Below, piece by piece: positions 1 to 8,941 of a DNA stretch of 64,000 nt. The position numbers were made by a program, and so were the translations under genes. The notes under the pieces were generated by a model, which had not been told where the DNA came from, did no database searches, and worked only from the letters and a program-made list of their open reading frames with translations. The DNA is from RGIG3178 sp942492795 (GTDB lineage Bacteria > Bacillota > Clostridia > Christensenellales > QAND01): positions 1,116,001 to 1,180,000 of the forward strand of contig OW818639.1 of NCBI GenBank assembly GCA_942492795.1. Direction: 5' to 3'. Positions within the stretch are counted from its first letter, which is position 1. Each line of letters opens with the position of its first letter.

Positions 1-186
1 ATGATCATAGGAATCGTCATCTCCATTTTTCAGGCGGCTACGCAGATAAACGAGCAGACGCTGTCGTTTGTTCCCAAACTCTTCGGTATTTTGCTCTCGA
101 TGCTGATATTCGGGGGATGGATGCTGTCGACTCTTTCGGATTTTATGATCCGCGTATTCTCCTATATCAACGGGATGGGGAGGTAG
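1..186 (+). CDS. fliQ: Flagellar export apparatus protein FliQ (5'-truncated by window)
   Basis: This is the C-terminal 61 residues of a protein that is normally about 89 residues. FliQ is a small inner-membrane subunit of the flagellar type III export gate and packs around FliP and FliR. The conserved FliQ core SIFQAATQINEQTL is visible near the left edge, followed by a second hydrophobic helix (about residues 27-45 of the fragment) and a short polar tail. The first helix and the true start lie before the window. The stop is followed within 8 bases by fliR, so the two are one operon. Identification is secure; only the fragment is certain. Confidence 0.93.
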   Translation: MIIGIVISIFQAATQINEQTLSFVPKLFGILLSMLIFGGWMLSTLSDFMIRVFSYINGMGR

Positions 187-193
187 TGCGGCA

Positions 194-982
194 TTGGAGA
201 AACTCGTAGCAACAATCAGCGCATACCAGGGGTTTTTTATGCTCTTGTTTTTCCGGGTGTCCGCTCTGATGATCTCCTCGCCACTGTTCGGACGTAAAAG
301 CGTCCCGAATGTCGCCAAGGTCGGCATCTGTCTGATCCTGACATACGTGCTGTTTATGGCGGCTCCGAAACTTGAAAATATCCAATTCGCTTCGATCGTA
401 GAGTTCGTGTTTTTGTGCGCCAAGGAACTTCTGTTCGGGATCGTATTGGGATATGTCACAACGCTGTTCTTCTCCATCACACACATCGCCGGATATCTTA
501 TCGACATGCATATGGGTTTTGGCATGGTCAACGTGATGGATATGCAGAATACCGTAAGCGTTCCTGTCACGGGCAACATGCTCTATGTTTTGATGATGCT
601 GTCGTTTTTGAGCGTCAACGGCCTTCACCGGCTGATCTACATACTCAAAACAGCGGTTGAACAGATCCCGATAGGCCATGTCACCATCAGCGCGAATATC
701 GCGGTCGTGGCGTTGGAGGTATTTGTACTGGCATTTGTGTTGGCAGTCAACGTTGCGATCCCGGTGATCGCATCGGGTCTTTTGGGTGAACTGGTAATGG
801 GATTTATCATGCGGATTGCCCCGCAGATGAATATGTTCGTCATCGGCCTCCCGCTTAAAGTCCTGTTGGGATTGCTGATACTGCTTCTGATCATGCCTGC
901 CTATGTAGCTTTTACCAACGCAATCTTTGAGCGGATGTTCGAGTCCATCGGCAAAATGTTGCAGGGACTGGTGCACGCATGA
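194..982 (+). CDS. fliR: Flagellar export apparatus protein FliR
   Basis: FliR is a polytopic membrane subunit of the flagellar type III secretion gate and forms the export channel with FliP and FliQ. The 262 residues match the usual family length and show about six hydrophobic segments with the FliR-typical N-terminus (RVSALMISSPLFG). The start is TTG at 194; a GGGGAGG ribosome-binding site in the 3' end of fliQ supports it. The stop overlaps the flhB start by four bases (ATGA), which indicates translational coupling. The order fliQ-fliR-flhB-flhA is the standard export-gate order. Confidence 0.95.
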   Translation: MEKLVATISAYQGFFMLLFFRVSALMISSPLFGRKSVPNVAKVGICLILTYVLFMAAPKLENIQFASIVEFVFLCAKELLFGIVLGYVTTLFFSITHIAGYLIDMHMGFGMVNVMDMQNTVSVPVTGNMLYVLMMLSFLSVNGLHRLIYILKTAVEQIPIGHVTISANIAVVALEVFVLAFVLAVNVAIPVIASGLLGELVMGFIMRIAPQMNMFVIGLPLKVLLGLLILLLIMPAYVAFTNAIFERMFESIGKMLQGLVHA

Positions 983-2055
983 GCCAGCAGAGCGGGGATA
1001 AAACCGAACAAGCGTCGCAAAAAAAGCGACGGGAAGCCAGAGAAAAAGGCCAGGTCTTTAAAAGTGCGGATCTGACCACCGCATGCTCGCTTCTGGTGGT
1101 TTTCGGGGCGTTGTCCACGTTCGGGACACGGCTGGCAACGGGCTTGCAATCGCTGATGGTATCGTTCTTCGGCGGAGAAACCCTACCGGATTTGATCAAC
1201 GTCGCAGCGATCAAGCCGATCATGGGCTCGGTCATCCTCCAAATGGTGACGCTGCTGCTGCCGGTCATGGGTGCAGCGGTAGCCTCGGGAGTGCTGATCA
1301 ACGTTTTGCAGGTGGGATTCCTGTTCTCAACCAAAGCGGCGGCTCCCAAGATGAGCCATTTGAATCCGTTGGAGGGGCTCAAGCGAATGTTTTCCAAACG
1401 CTCGCTTGTGGAACTGATCAAAGCCGTCGTCAAGCTGGCGGTGCTCGTTTGGGTGGCTTACGGGGAGTACGGCGAAGCGGTAAAGCAGATGCCGGGATTT
1501 ATGGCAGGGAACCTGTCCTCATCCATCCGTGCGACCGTGCAGATGCTCATGGCGGTGGCGTTTAAACTGATCATCGCGCTGATGATCATGGCGCCGTTTG
1601 ATTATCTGTACCAGTGGTGGAGACACCGCAAGGACCTGATGATGACCAAACAGGAAGTGCGGGATGAACACCGGCTGCTTGAAGGAAATCCCAGTACCAA
1701 GAGCAGGATCCGCGCGAAACAGCGTGAAGTGAGCATGAGCCGAATGATGCATGCGATCAAGGATGCGGATGTCATCGTGACAAACCCCACGCATTATGCC
1801 ATTGCCATACAGTATCAGGAAGGCAAACAGGAAGCGCCGGTCATCTTGGCAAAGGGCAAGGACCTGATCGCGCAAAGGATCAAGGAAAAAGCCAGAGAAC
1901 ATAACATTGCGATTGTGGAAAATAAACCGGTAGCGAGGCACCTGTACTTCTTCTGTGAAATCGGGGATATGTTGCCGCAGGAGATGTTCCAGGCTGTGGC
2001 AGAAATATTGGCGTATGTGTACAGGTTGAAACAAACCATCAGAGGAGGCAGGTAG
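979..2055 (+). CDS. flhB: Flagellar export switch protein FlhB
   Basis: FlhB is the substrate-specificity switch of the flagellar export apparatus. It self-cleaves between Asn and Pro of the NPTH motif to move from rod/hook to filament export. The 358-residue protein has a basic N-terminus (KTEQASQKKRREAREKGQV), four membrane segments in residues 30-215, and a cytosolic domain with NPTH at about residues 269-272, so the autocleavage site is intact. It overlaps fliR by four bases and abuts flhA with no gap. FliK, its partner in length control, is encoded at 26603-27997. Confidence 0.97.
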   Translation: MSQQSGDKTEQASQKKRREAREKGQVFKSADLTTACSLLVVFGALSTFGTRLATGLQSLMVSFFGGETLPDLINVAAIKPIMGSVILQMVTLLLPVMGAAVASGVLINVLQVGFLFSTKAAAPKMSHLNPLEGLKRMFSKRSLVELIKAVVKLAVLVWVAYGEYGEAVKQMPGFMAGNLSSSIRATVQMLMAVAFKLIIALMIMAPFDYLYQWWRHRKDLMMTKQEVRDEHRLLEGNPSTKSRIRAKQREVSMSRMMHAIKDADVIVTNPTHYAIAIQYQEGKQEAPVILAKGKDLIAQRIKEKAREHNIAIVENKPVARHLYFFCEIGDMLPQEMFQAVAEILAYVYRLKQTIRGGR

Positions 2056-4092
2056 ATGAAACGCTCGGATATATTCGTGGCATCGGCGGTTCTTATGATC
2101 ATCGTGCTTATCATAGTGCCGTTATCACCGGAGCTGTTGGATGTGTTGCTGATCATCAGCATCAGTCTGTCCCTGCTGGTCCTTCTGATGGCGCTGTATG
2201 CGCGGGATATTCTGGAGTTCTCCACCTTCCCGACACTGCTTTTGTTGCTGACGCTTTTCAGACTTTCGCTCAACATATCCTCCACCCGCCTTATTTTGAG
2301 CAACAGCGGCGACGCGGGCAACGTCATCAAAACATTCGGAAACTTTGTGGTGGGCAGCAATCTGGTTGTCGGTGTGGTCGTGTTTTTGATCATCGTCATC
2401 ATCCAGTTCATCATCATCACCAAGGGCTCCGAGCGCGTGGCGGAAGTTGCGGCGCGCTTCACGCTGGATGCCATGCCGGGCAAGCAGATGGCCATTGACG
2501 CCGATCTGAACGCCGGCACCATCGACGAGAACCAGGCGCGGCAGCGCCGCATTGCGATCCAGAAGTCGGCGGACTTTTACGGGGCAATGGATGGTGCGTC
2601 CAAGTTCGTCAAGGGCGACGCGATCGTAGGCATCATCATTGTCGTGGTCAACGTTGTAGGCGGCATTATCATAGGATCGCTGAGCGGATCGAACATGTCG
2701 TTCGACAAGATTATAGAGGTGTATACGCTTGCCACGGTCGGAGACGGTCTGGTCAGCCAGATACCCGCGCTTTTGATCTCCACTTCAACAGGCATCATCG
2801 TCACGAGATCCACCGGGGAAGAAACCTTCGGGCAGGATCTGACGACACAGATGCTCAGCAAACCGGAAGTTCTCTACATGCTCGGCGCTATGATCGGGCT
2901 GCTGAGCCTGATCCCGGGACTGCCCAAGATTCCGATGTGGTTCCTTGCGATCATGCTGCCGCTGTATGGCCGTTCCAAGGTCAACAAGCTCAAACAGACC
3001 GAAGAGGCCACTCAAAAAGATCAGGCCGAGCAGGATGCAATGGAAAAACGCAAACCGGAAAGCGTTACGTCGCTTTTACAGGTGGATCCGCTTGAGATGG
3101 AATTTGGCTACGGCATCATCCCGCTGGTGGATTCCGCCCAAGGCGGGGACCTTCTGGACCGCGTCGTGATGATAAGAAGGCAGTGCGCGCTGGATCTGGG
3201 CGTTATCGTGCCGGTTGTCCGGCTTCGTGACAACATACAGTTGCCGAACAATATGTATATCATCAAGATCAAGGGCGTCGAGGTCGCGCGCGGGGAAATC
3301 ATGCAGGATCATTATCTGGCGCTTCGCCCGTCGGAGACCAGCGAGCGTATAAGCGGCATTGAAACCACTGACCCGACGTTTGGTTTGCCGGCTGTATGGA
3401 TTCTGGAAGGCGACCGCGAAAAGGCGGAGATGAAGGGTTATACGACCATCGACGTGCCCAGTTTGATCGCCACACACCTGATGGAAACCATCAAACGTCA
3501 CTGTCACGAGCTTTTGGGAAGACAGCAGGTGCAGTCGCTGCTGGACAACCTTAAAGCGCAGCAGCCTGCGCTTGTGGATGAGGTCGTGCCAAAACAGTTC
3601 TCCGTCGGCGAGGTTCAAAAGGTACTTTGCAATCTTTTGATGGAAGGGATATCCATTCGCGATATAGCCTCCATCCTGGAGGTGCTCGGAGATTTTGCCG
3701 GTGTAACACGGGATACCGATCTTTTGACGGAGCATGTGCGCCAAAGCATGAAGCGTGCGCTTTCGCGCAAATTCGTACCGGACGGGAAAGCCAACGTCAT
3801 CCTTCTGGATCCGCAGCTTGAACAGATCATTGCCGAAAATATCCGAAAAAGTGATCAGGGGGATTATGTCGTCCTGTCGCCTGAAAAAATACAGAGCATC
3901 CTGAAAAATACAAAATCGGCCGTCGAACGCTCCACGAGTTTGGGCAATGCGCCCATCATTCTGACATCCCCTGTTATCAGGCGGCATTTCAAGAAGCTGA
4001 GCCGGCAGTTGGACAGCGATTTGATTGTTATGAGCTATAGTGAGTTGGATCAGACGATTCAAGTTCATTCGGATGGGATGGTGCGAGCATAA
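2056..4092 (+). CDS. flhA: Flagellar export gate protein FlhA
   Basis: FlhA is the large export-gate subunit that forms the nonameric cytoplasmic ring receiving chaperone-substrate complexes and that couples export to proton flow. The 678 residues fit the family length. The first ~310 residues are a polytopic membrane domain carrying the FHIPEP signature (RDILEFSTFPTLL...FRLSLN at about residues 50-78). The rest is the soluble docking domain. The ATG directly follows the flhB stop, with an AGAGGAGG ribosome-binding site inside flhB. No defects are visible. Confidence 0.97.
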   Translation: MKRSDIFVASAVLMIIVLIIVPLSPELLDVLLIISISLSLLVLLMALYARDILEFSTFPTLLLLLTLFRLSLNISSTRLILSNSGDAGNVIKTFGNFVVGSNLVVGVVVFLIIVIIQFIIITKGSERVAEVAARFTLDAMPGKQMAIDADLNAGTIDENQARQRRIAIQKSADFYGAMDGASKFVKGDAIVGIIIVVVNVVGGIIIGSLSGSNMSFDKIIEVYTLATVGDGLVSQIPALLISTSTGIIVTRSTGEETFGQDLTTQMLSKPEVLYMLGAMIGLLSLIPGLPKIPMWFLAIMLPLYGRSKVNKLKQTEEATQKDQAEQDAMEKRKPESVTSLLQVDPLEMEFGYGIIPLVDSAQGGDLLDRVVMIRRQCALDLGVIVPVVRLRDNIQLPNNMYIIKIKGVEVARGEIMQDHYLALRPSETSERISGIETTDPTFGLPAVWILEGDREKAEMKGYTTIDVPSLIATHLMETIKRHCHELLGRQQVQSLLDNLKAQQPALVDEVVPKQFSVGEVQKVLCNLLMEGISIRDIASILEVLGDFAGVTRDTDLLTEHVRQSMKRALSRKFVPDGKANVILLDPQLEQIIAENIRKSDQGDYVVLSPEKIQSILKNTKSAVERSTSLGNAPIILTSPVIRRHFKKLSRQLDSDLIVMSYSELDQTIQVHSDGMVRA

Positions 4093-4093
4093 C

Positions 4094-5209
4094 GTGTTTA
4101 TCAAGAAATACATAGCCCGGGATATGGCAGATGCCATGAGCAAGATCCGCCACGAACTTGGACCCGACGCGCTTATCGTGAGCAGCCGGCAGATCCGCGA
4201 CAAGGGGATCAAAGGCGCTCTTGGAAAGAAGAAGATGGAAGTGCTGGCCGCTTATGAGTCGACGCTTAACGACGGATCCAATGCTACGCCTGTCGCTTCC
4301 AAATCCAAACCGCAAAAGAGCGCGCCGCTAAGCGAATCGTCCGAAAAGTTCGACAAGCTCAGCGAAAAGCTGGAGGATCTTACCTATGTGGTGCAGGAAT
4401 TGTCAAGCCGTCAGGGAAAAGAAATTGACCTTTCCTCCGCCAGGACGAAAAAGCTGTATGAGCGATTCCTCGAACAGGATATTTGGGAAGACATCGCCCG
4501 CGAATTGCTCGCTCAGGCACAGCAGATATCCAAGGTGACCAGCGATCCGTATGAAACGATCTTGGAAAACCTGTTGGCCCAAAAGCTGGGAAAGCCTTTG
4601 GTGGTTCGTCCTGAGGACAACCGGCAAAGCATCATCCTTCTGATGGGGCCGACCGGGGTGGGAAAAACGACGACGCTTGTCAAGCTTGCGGGCAAATACA
4701 TGCTGCACGAGGGCAAATCGGTGGGCATTATCAACACCGACACCTATCGAGTCGCCGCAAATGAACAGATAAAGACCTATGCGGAAATCATGGATATTCC
4801 GATGATCACCGTCTATAAGCCGGAAGAAATGGCCGATGCGATCAACCTATTGGCGGACAAGCAGGTCATTCTGATCGACACGGCTGGCAAGAGTTCTTAT
4901 GACGAAGGGTACCGGGATGATTTGCGGCAAACCATCGAACAGAGCGGCGCCAACGAAGTTCTGCTGCTTTTGAGCGCCTCCACCGGTTACCGATATGCAA
5001 AGGAAACGTTGGCAAACTATTCCTTTGCCAAAGATTATAAGCTTATCGTGACAAAGGTTGACGAAGTCAGTACAAAAGGTGGTATACTTAACGTTGCTGC
5101 GCTTGCCCAAAAGCCCGTGGTGTATCTTACCACAGGACAGATCGTTCCGGACGATATCGAAGTGGCGGATACGAGAAAGATCGCGAACATCTTGATGGGA
5201 AGAAGATAG
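4094..5209 (+). CDS. flhF: Flagellar biosynthesis GTPase FlhF (SRP family)
   Basis: FlhF is an SRP-type GTPase that directs flagellar number and position together with FlhG. The family begins with a short basic strand followed by a 'RDM..AM..IR.ELGPDA.I.SSR' block, seen here right after the GTG at 4094, so I chose that codon over the in-frame GTG at 4040 or ATG at 4076, which would overlap flhA. Residues 1-75 are the B domain, followed by a linker and the NG domain with P-loop GPTGVGKTT at about 185-193, a DTYR segment and DTAGKS. Length is 371 residues. It starts one base after flhA and ends one base before flhG. Confidence 0.93.
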   Translation: MFIKKYIARDMADAMSKIRHELGPDALIVSSRQIRDKGIKGALGKKKMEVLAAYESTLNDGSNATPVASKSKPQKSAPLSESSEKFDKLSEKLEDLTYVVQELSSRQGKEIDLSSARTKKLYERFLEQDIWEDIARELLAQAQQISKVTSDPYETILENLLAQKLGKPLVVRPEDNRQSIILLMGPTGVGKTTTLVKLAGKYMLHEGKSVGIINTDTYRVAANEQIKTYAEIMDIPMITVYKPEEMADAINLLADKQVILIDTAGKSSYDEGYRDDLRQTIEQSGANEVLLLLSASTGYRYAKETLANYSFAKDYKLIVTKVDEVSTKGGILNVAALAQKPVVYLTTGQIVPDDIEVADTRKIANILMGRR

Positions 5210-5210
5210 C

Positions 5211-6074
5211 ATGGACCAAGCACAGAAACTACGCACCAATATGGAAAAGCAAAAGCGCAAGGGGATGGAAGTGATCACCGTCACCGGTGCCAAGGGCGGG
5301 GTAGGCAAATCCTCCGTGGCGTTGAATTTCGCCATTGCGCTCTCAAGGCGCGGCCGGAGGGTATTGATCATGGATTCCGATTTCGGCCTTGCCAATATCG
5401 ATATTATGCTGGGAATCAAGCCAAAGTACGATCTTTCCTCCATCCTGTACAAAAAGGTGGATATCCGGGATGCCATTGAGTATAGCGCGGACGGCGTTGC
5501 GTTCGTTTCGGGCGGATCGGGCGTGCAGGAGCTTTTGGAGTTGCGGCCCGATCAACTGGAAAGCGTTCTTTGTAACCTATATGCGCTGGATGACATTGCC
5601 GATACCATCATCTTCGATACCGGCGCGGGCATCAATGAACGCATCATGCGCTTGATTACCGCCAGCGACGAGACCATCGTGGTCACGACCCCGGAGCCCA
5701 CAGCCATCATGGATGCCTATGCGCTGGTGAAAACCATCAATCGCGCAGCGGATCGACGCAAACTTTACCTGGTCATGAACATTGCAGACAACGAACGGGA
5801 AGCCAAAACGGCAACGGACGCTTTTATATGCATCGCGCAGCGGTATACGGATATTCTCATCGAGCCGCTGGGCTACATACTCAAGGATGAAAACATGGTC
5901 AAAGCCATCAAAGCGCAGGTACCGTTGCTGGTGTTTATGCCAAAAAGCATGGCGGCGCTGAACATCGCGGCATTGGCCGATAAATATCAGGACCAAACGT
6001 CAGCCGTCAAAAAGGGAATCGGCGGATTTTTGGAAAAACTTCTGGGGAAAAACTTCCCTGTCCGAGGAAAATGA
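5211..6074 (+). CDS. flhG: MinD-like ATPase FlhG (YlxH)
   Basis: FlhG (YlxH/FleN) is a ParA/MinD-family ATPase that sets flagellar number and stimulates the FlhF GTPase. The 287-residue protein has a short N-terminal region containing the Gln- and Arg-rich activator segment (about residues 1-18), the deviant Walker A KGGVGKSS at 28-35, the switch region with FDTGAGI, and a C-terminal basic amphipathic stretch typical of membrane targeting. It sits between flhF and a PilZ-domain gene and overlaps the latter by four bases (ATGA). Confidence 0.94.
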   Translation: MDQAQKLRTNMEKQKRKGMEVITVTGAKGGVGKSSVALNFAIALSRRGRRVLIMDSDFGLANIDIMLGIKPKYDLSSILYKKVDIRDAIEYSADGVAFVSGGSGVQELLELRPDQLESVLCNLYALDDIADTIIFDTGAGINERIMRLITASDETIVVTTPEPTAIMDAYALVKTINRAADRRKLYLVMNIADNEREAKTATDAFICIAQRYTDILIEPLGYILKDENMVKAIKAQVPLLVFMPKSMAALNIAALADKYQDQTSAVKKGIGGFLEKLLGKNFPVRGK

Positions 6075-6739
6075 TGAAACTATCTGAAATCGCAAAAATT
6101 GGGGAGATCATGGATGTCAAGGTGGGAGAGGTTGTCGCCCGCGCCAAGATCGAACGGATGCTTGAACCGAACGGTTTCGTGATCGGGTATCCTACGTATA
6201 AACTTGTACCCCTTCCTATACAACAGGATGAGCCGTGCGATTTCTGGTTTATGCGTGAGAATGGCATATTCACCTTCGCCGCCAAACTGGAAAACGAATT
6301 CAAGACAGACGATATCCGGTATTGCGCGTTTAAAGTCATCACGCCCATTACAAGGAAACAACGCCGCGAAGCCTTCCGGTTGCCCATCTGTTTGGACGTA
6401 TCCGTCCGGCTTACGGATGAAGAAGGGGAAACTCCCGCCATTCGGGCGACGACCGTCGATCTTTCCCAAAACGGTACGCTGATTGTGATGGGAGAACCGC
6501 TGGAAGTCGGCGCACGGATCAAATTGAGCATTAAACTATTTGAAAACGTCGCGTTTATGCTCAACGCCACGGTTATCCGCTGTGAAGTGATCCAGAACAA
6601 GAAGGACGAGTACCACGTGGCAACCCAATTCAGCTGGGACAAACCGAAGGAACAGGCAGTCCTGTCGCGCTACATCTTTCAAAAACAGGTCGTGCGCAGA
6701 ATGGCCAAGAAGGATGTCAGCAAGGAAGAAGAAAATTAA
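6071..6739 (+). CDS. PilZ domain c-di-GMP-binding protein, YcgR-type flagellar brake
   Basis: The 222-residue protein has an N-terminal YcgR-like domain (about 1-90) and a PilZ domain carrying both c-di-GMP binding signatures: the arginine-rich RKQRREAFR at 95-103 and the D/N-x-S-x-x-G motif as DLSQNG at 130-135. Proteins of this architecture bind c-di-GMP and slow or stop the motor by acting on MotA/FliG. Its place between flhG and sigD supports a motility role. ATG at 6071 overlaps flhG; a second ATG follows immediately. B. subtilis DgrA/YpfA is the closest functional analogue I know. Binding residues are intact, so c-di-GMP control of motility is inferred. Confidence 0.88.
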   Translation: MMKLSEIAKIGEIMDVKVGEVVARAKIERMLEPNGFVIGYPTYKLVPLPIQQDEPCDFWFMRENGIFTFAAKLENEFKTDDIRYCAFKVITPITRKQRREAFRLPICLDVSVRLTDEEGETPAIRATTVDLSQNGTLIVMGEPLEVGARIKLSIKLFENVAFMLNATVIRCEVIQNKKDEYHVATQFSWDKPKEQAVLSRYIFQKQVVRRMAKKDVSKEEEN

Positions 6740-6801
6740 ACTTGCGGAACCAATCGACGGTTTCACGAGTTGAAAGTTGGAAGAAACGGGGGAGAACATT
6801 T

Positions 6802-7548
6802 GTGAATACGGCCAATGAAAAAGTTGAAACCTGGAGCAGATATGCTCTACAGCCAACGGTGGAACTTAAAAATGAGCTGGTGCTCCAGTATATTTATCTT
6901 GTTAAAAGCATTGTTCGCCGAATGATGCCCGCATACGAGGGATACAGCAACTACGACGATTTGTTGAGCTGCGGTGTGCTGGGGTTGATCGATGCCATCG
7001 ATAAGTATGATGCCAGCCGGGAAGTAAAGTTCGAGTACTATGCGGCCATGCGCATCAAGGGTGAGATCATCGATCATATCCGAAAGCAGGATTGGGCGCC
7101 ATCAAGCCTCAGGCGAAAGATCCAGGCCATCGGCAACGCCTATGTGGAGCTGGAGAGTACGCTGATGCGCTCACCTTCCGATGAGGAAGTGGCGAAAACG
7201 CTGGGCATGGACGAAAAAGACGTGCAGAGCATCCTCCACAAATCGCATATGTTCAACGTCATGCGCTTTGAAGAGCAGCTTTCCGAAGGGCAATCCATCG
7301 GCAGCTTCGTGAAGGACAGCGGGCCTTCGCCCGAAGAGCAGTTTGACAGAAAAGAACTCAAGCAGATTTTGGGCGGCCTTATCGACTCGCTGCCCGAGAG
7401 AGAGAAGCTCGTCATCTCCCTCTACTACTATGAGGAACTCACGCTTAAAGAGATAGCCAACATCCTGGGAGTCTCCGAGTCGCGCGTGTCCCAGATACAT
7501 TCCAAGGTCATCCTGAAACTCAAGACCAAAATGCAGCGGGTCACATAA
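6802..7548 (+). CDS. sigD: RNA polymerase sigma factor SigD / FliA (sigma-28)
   Basis: This is the flagellar sigma-28 factor, which transcribes flagellin, FlgM and hook-associated genes. The 248 residues contain region 2 (DDLLSCGVLGLIDAIDKYD), region 3 (SSLRRK...ELESTLMRSPSDEEVA) and region 4 (LTLKEIANILGVSESRVSQ). The open frame continues to a TTG at 6742, but GTG at 6802 has a GGGGGAG ribosome-binding site at good spacing and gives the usual family length. Matching SigD promoters are seen at 8134-8161 and 20625-20652, and its anti-sigma FlgM is encoded at 10174-10452. Confidence 0.95.
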   Translation: MNTANEKVETWSRYALQPTVELKNELVLQYIYLVKSIVRRMMPAYEGYSNYDDLLSCGVLGLIDAIDKYDASREVKFEYYAAMRIKGEIIDHIRKQDWAPSSLRRKIQAIGNAYVELESTLMRSPSDEEVAKTLGMDEKDVQSILHKSHMFNVMRFEEQLSEGQSIGSFVKDSGPSPEEQFDRKELKQILGGLIDSLPEREKLVISLYYYEELTLKEIANILGVSESRVSQIHSKVILKLKTKMQRVT

Positions 7549-7596
7549 CGGCTGCAAAAAGCAATCCACCTGTAAAAACACACTGTGAGGTATGAT

Positions 7597-8091
7597 ATGA
7601 ATTATTCTTATTTTGTCTTTGCGCTGTTTGTATTTTTCCTGTTTTGCCTTTGTGTGCAGTTCTACGCCAAAAAGAAAGGCGAAGAAATAAAGCAGAAGGA
7701 GCAGCGGCTGTTTCTTTTGTTTGAGAATCTTGAAGAGATGATGGACGATATGGAAGGGTACGTGCAAACCGTTCGGGATGAGTTTTCTCTGGACAGGGTC
7801 AAAATGGATGAAATGCTCGTTCAGATGGAGCAGTTTAAATCGATCATGGAAGAGCAGAAACAGCAGCCGCCGCAGCCGGAAAAACCAAAAAGCAAACGCG
7901 GGCGGCCCAGGAAGAATCCGGCGGATGCCATGCCCAAAGACGAACCGACCCGGCCCGTATTGGTCAAAAGCAAGCAGGAACGCGTGCACGAACTGATGGC
8001 GCTTGGCCTCAAAGAAGAGGGCATCGCAAAGACGCTGGGCATTTCAAAAGGCGAAGTATCCTTGATCATGGGAATGCAAAAACAGGGTTGA
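7597..8091 (+). CDS. SwrB-like membrane-anchored protein with C-terminal HTH (DUF6115-type)
   Basis: The 164-residue protein has one N-terminal membrane helix (about residues 4-22), a charged, probably coiled-coil stretch (25-90), an AT-hook-like RGRPRK at 101-106 and a C-terminal helix-turn-helix-like segment (about 130-158). This arrangement and the position right after sigD match SwrB (YlxL) of the Bacillus fla/che operon, which promotes assembly of the early export apparatus and so SigD activity. The ATG at 7597 has GTGAGG six bases upstream; the upstream in-frame GTG at 7585 is part of that site. Sequence identity to SwrB is not demonstrable by eye, so the assignment rests on architecture and synteny. 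Confidence 0.72.
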   Translation: MNYSYFVFALFVFFLFCLCVQFYAKKKGEEIKQKEQRLFLLFENLEEMMDDMEGYVQTVRDEFSLDRVKMDEMLVQMEQFKSIMEEQKQQPPQPEKPKSKRGRPRKNPADAMPKDEPTRPVLVKSKQERVHELMALGLKEEGIAKTLGISKGEVSLIMGMQKQG

Positions 8092-8095
8092 GGGC

Positions 8096-8114
8096 AAACG
8101 AAAGCGTTTTTTTT
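8096..8114 (+). terminator. Short hairpin with T-run after swrB-like gene
   Basis: AAACG and CGTTT pair around an AAAG loop and are followed by a run of eight T on the + strand. The stem is only five base pairs, so termination may be partial. It marks the end of the sigD transcript just before the SigD-type promoter at 8134. Confidence 0.5.
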
Positions 8115-8133
8115 CGAAGCATAAAATATGGGC

Positions 8134-8161
8134 TAAACTTCAACAGGATAAATCCCGATAT
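8134..8161 (+). promoter_or_regulatory. SigD (sigma-28) promoter of flhO-flgL operon
   Basis: TAAA at 8134-8137 and CCCGATAT at 8154-8161 are separated by 16 bases. The B. subtilis SigD consensus is TAAA, 14-16 bases, GCCGATAT, so 11 of 12 consensus positions match. The site lies about 40 bases upstream of flhO and would place flhO, flhP, yvyF, flgM, flgN, flgK and flgL under SigD. Confidence 0.85.
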
Positions 8162-8202
8162 AGTAGCTGAGGATATTTATATCTATTCGTTAAGGAGATA
8201 AC

Positions 8203-8940
8203 ATGATCCGAAGCCTATACACATCCGCAACCGGGATGCTTTTGCAGCAGAAAAAGATGGACGTTTTGGTCAACAACATCGCGAACATCGAGACCACAGC
8301 ATTTAAAAGGGATGGCATTGTTTCGAGTTCCTTTCAAAGTATGCTGATATCGCGCATAAACGGCGGAAACGCAACACCGATAGGCGAAATGAGCCTGGGC
8401 GCCAAAGTAGCGGAGCAATTTACGGACTTTACGCAGGGGACTCTTGTGCAAACGGACCGCGATTTGGATTTCGCACTGTGCAACGACGGATACTTCACCG
8501 TTGCGACCCAAAACGGCACGATGTATACCAGAGACGGCAATTTTACCGTATCGGCGGATGGATACCTCACAACGAACGACGGCAATTACATTCTGGGCAC
8601 CAACGGGACTATTTACGTGGGATCGGGCAGCGTTGCCGTGGATGAAAGCGGCAATATCAGCGTGGATGGGACAGCGTCGGGTACGCTTCGCATCGCGGCT
8701 TTTATGGACAACACAAACATGCAAAAGGTTGGAAACAACCTCTATACGACGACACAGACAGCATTCACGCCTGCAGACACAGCGATTAAGCAGGGTTTTC
8801 TGGAAGGGTCGAACGTGGATACCGCAAACGCAATCGTGGAAATGATGACCGTCAACCGCACCTACGAAATGGATCAGCGCATCATCAAAATGATAGACGA
8901 GACGCTGAGCAAAACCGTAAACGATGTAGGAAGGGTATAA
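8203..8940 (+). CDS. flhO: Flagellar basal-body rod protein FlhO (FlgF/FlgG family)
   Basis: The 245-residue protein belongs to the FlgF/FlgG distal-rod and hook family. It has the N-terminal 'IRSLYTSATGM...Q.KKMDVL.NNIANI.T..FK' rod signature in residues 2-37, a central domain, and the C-terminal 'EGSNVD...EMM.VNRTYE' signature at about 203-225. By order and pairing with the next gene it matches FlhO of B. subtilis, one of two distal-rod proteins. The ATG has AAGGAG seven bases upstream. It is the first gene after the SigD promoter and ends one base before flhP. Confidence 0.9.
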   Translation: MIRSLYTSATGMLLQQKKMDVLVNNIANIETTAFKRDGIVSSSFQSMLISRINGGNATPIGEMSLGAKVAEQFTDFTQGTLVQTDRDLDFALCNDGYFTVATQNGTMYTRDGNFTVSADGYLTTNDGNYILGTNGTIYVGSGSVAVDESGNISVDGTASGTLRIAAFMDNTNMQKVGNNLYTTTQTAFTPADTAIKQGFLEGSNVDTANAIVEMMTVNRTYEMDQRIIKMIDETLSKTVNDVGRV

Positions 8941-8941
8941 C

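Noticed and set aside
167..976. 269-codon minus-strand frame opposite fliR
   Set aside because: Antisense shadow of fliR; His/Gln/Asp-rich composition typical of a mirrored membrane-protein gene and no ribosome-binding site.
3076..4212. 378-codon minus-strand frame opposite flhA
   Set aside because: Antisense shadow of a conserved full-length gene; no family features.
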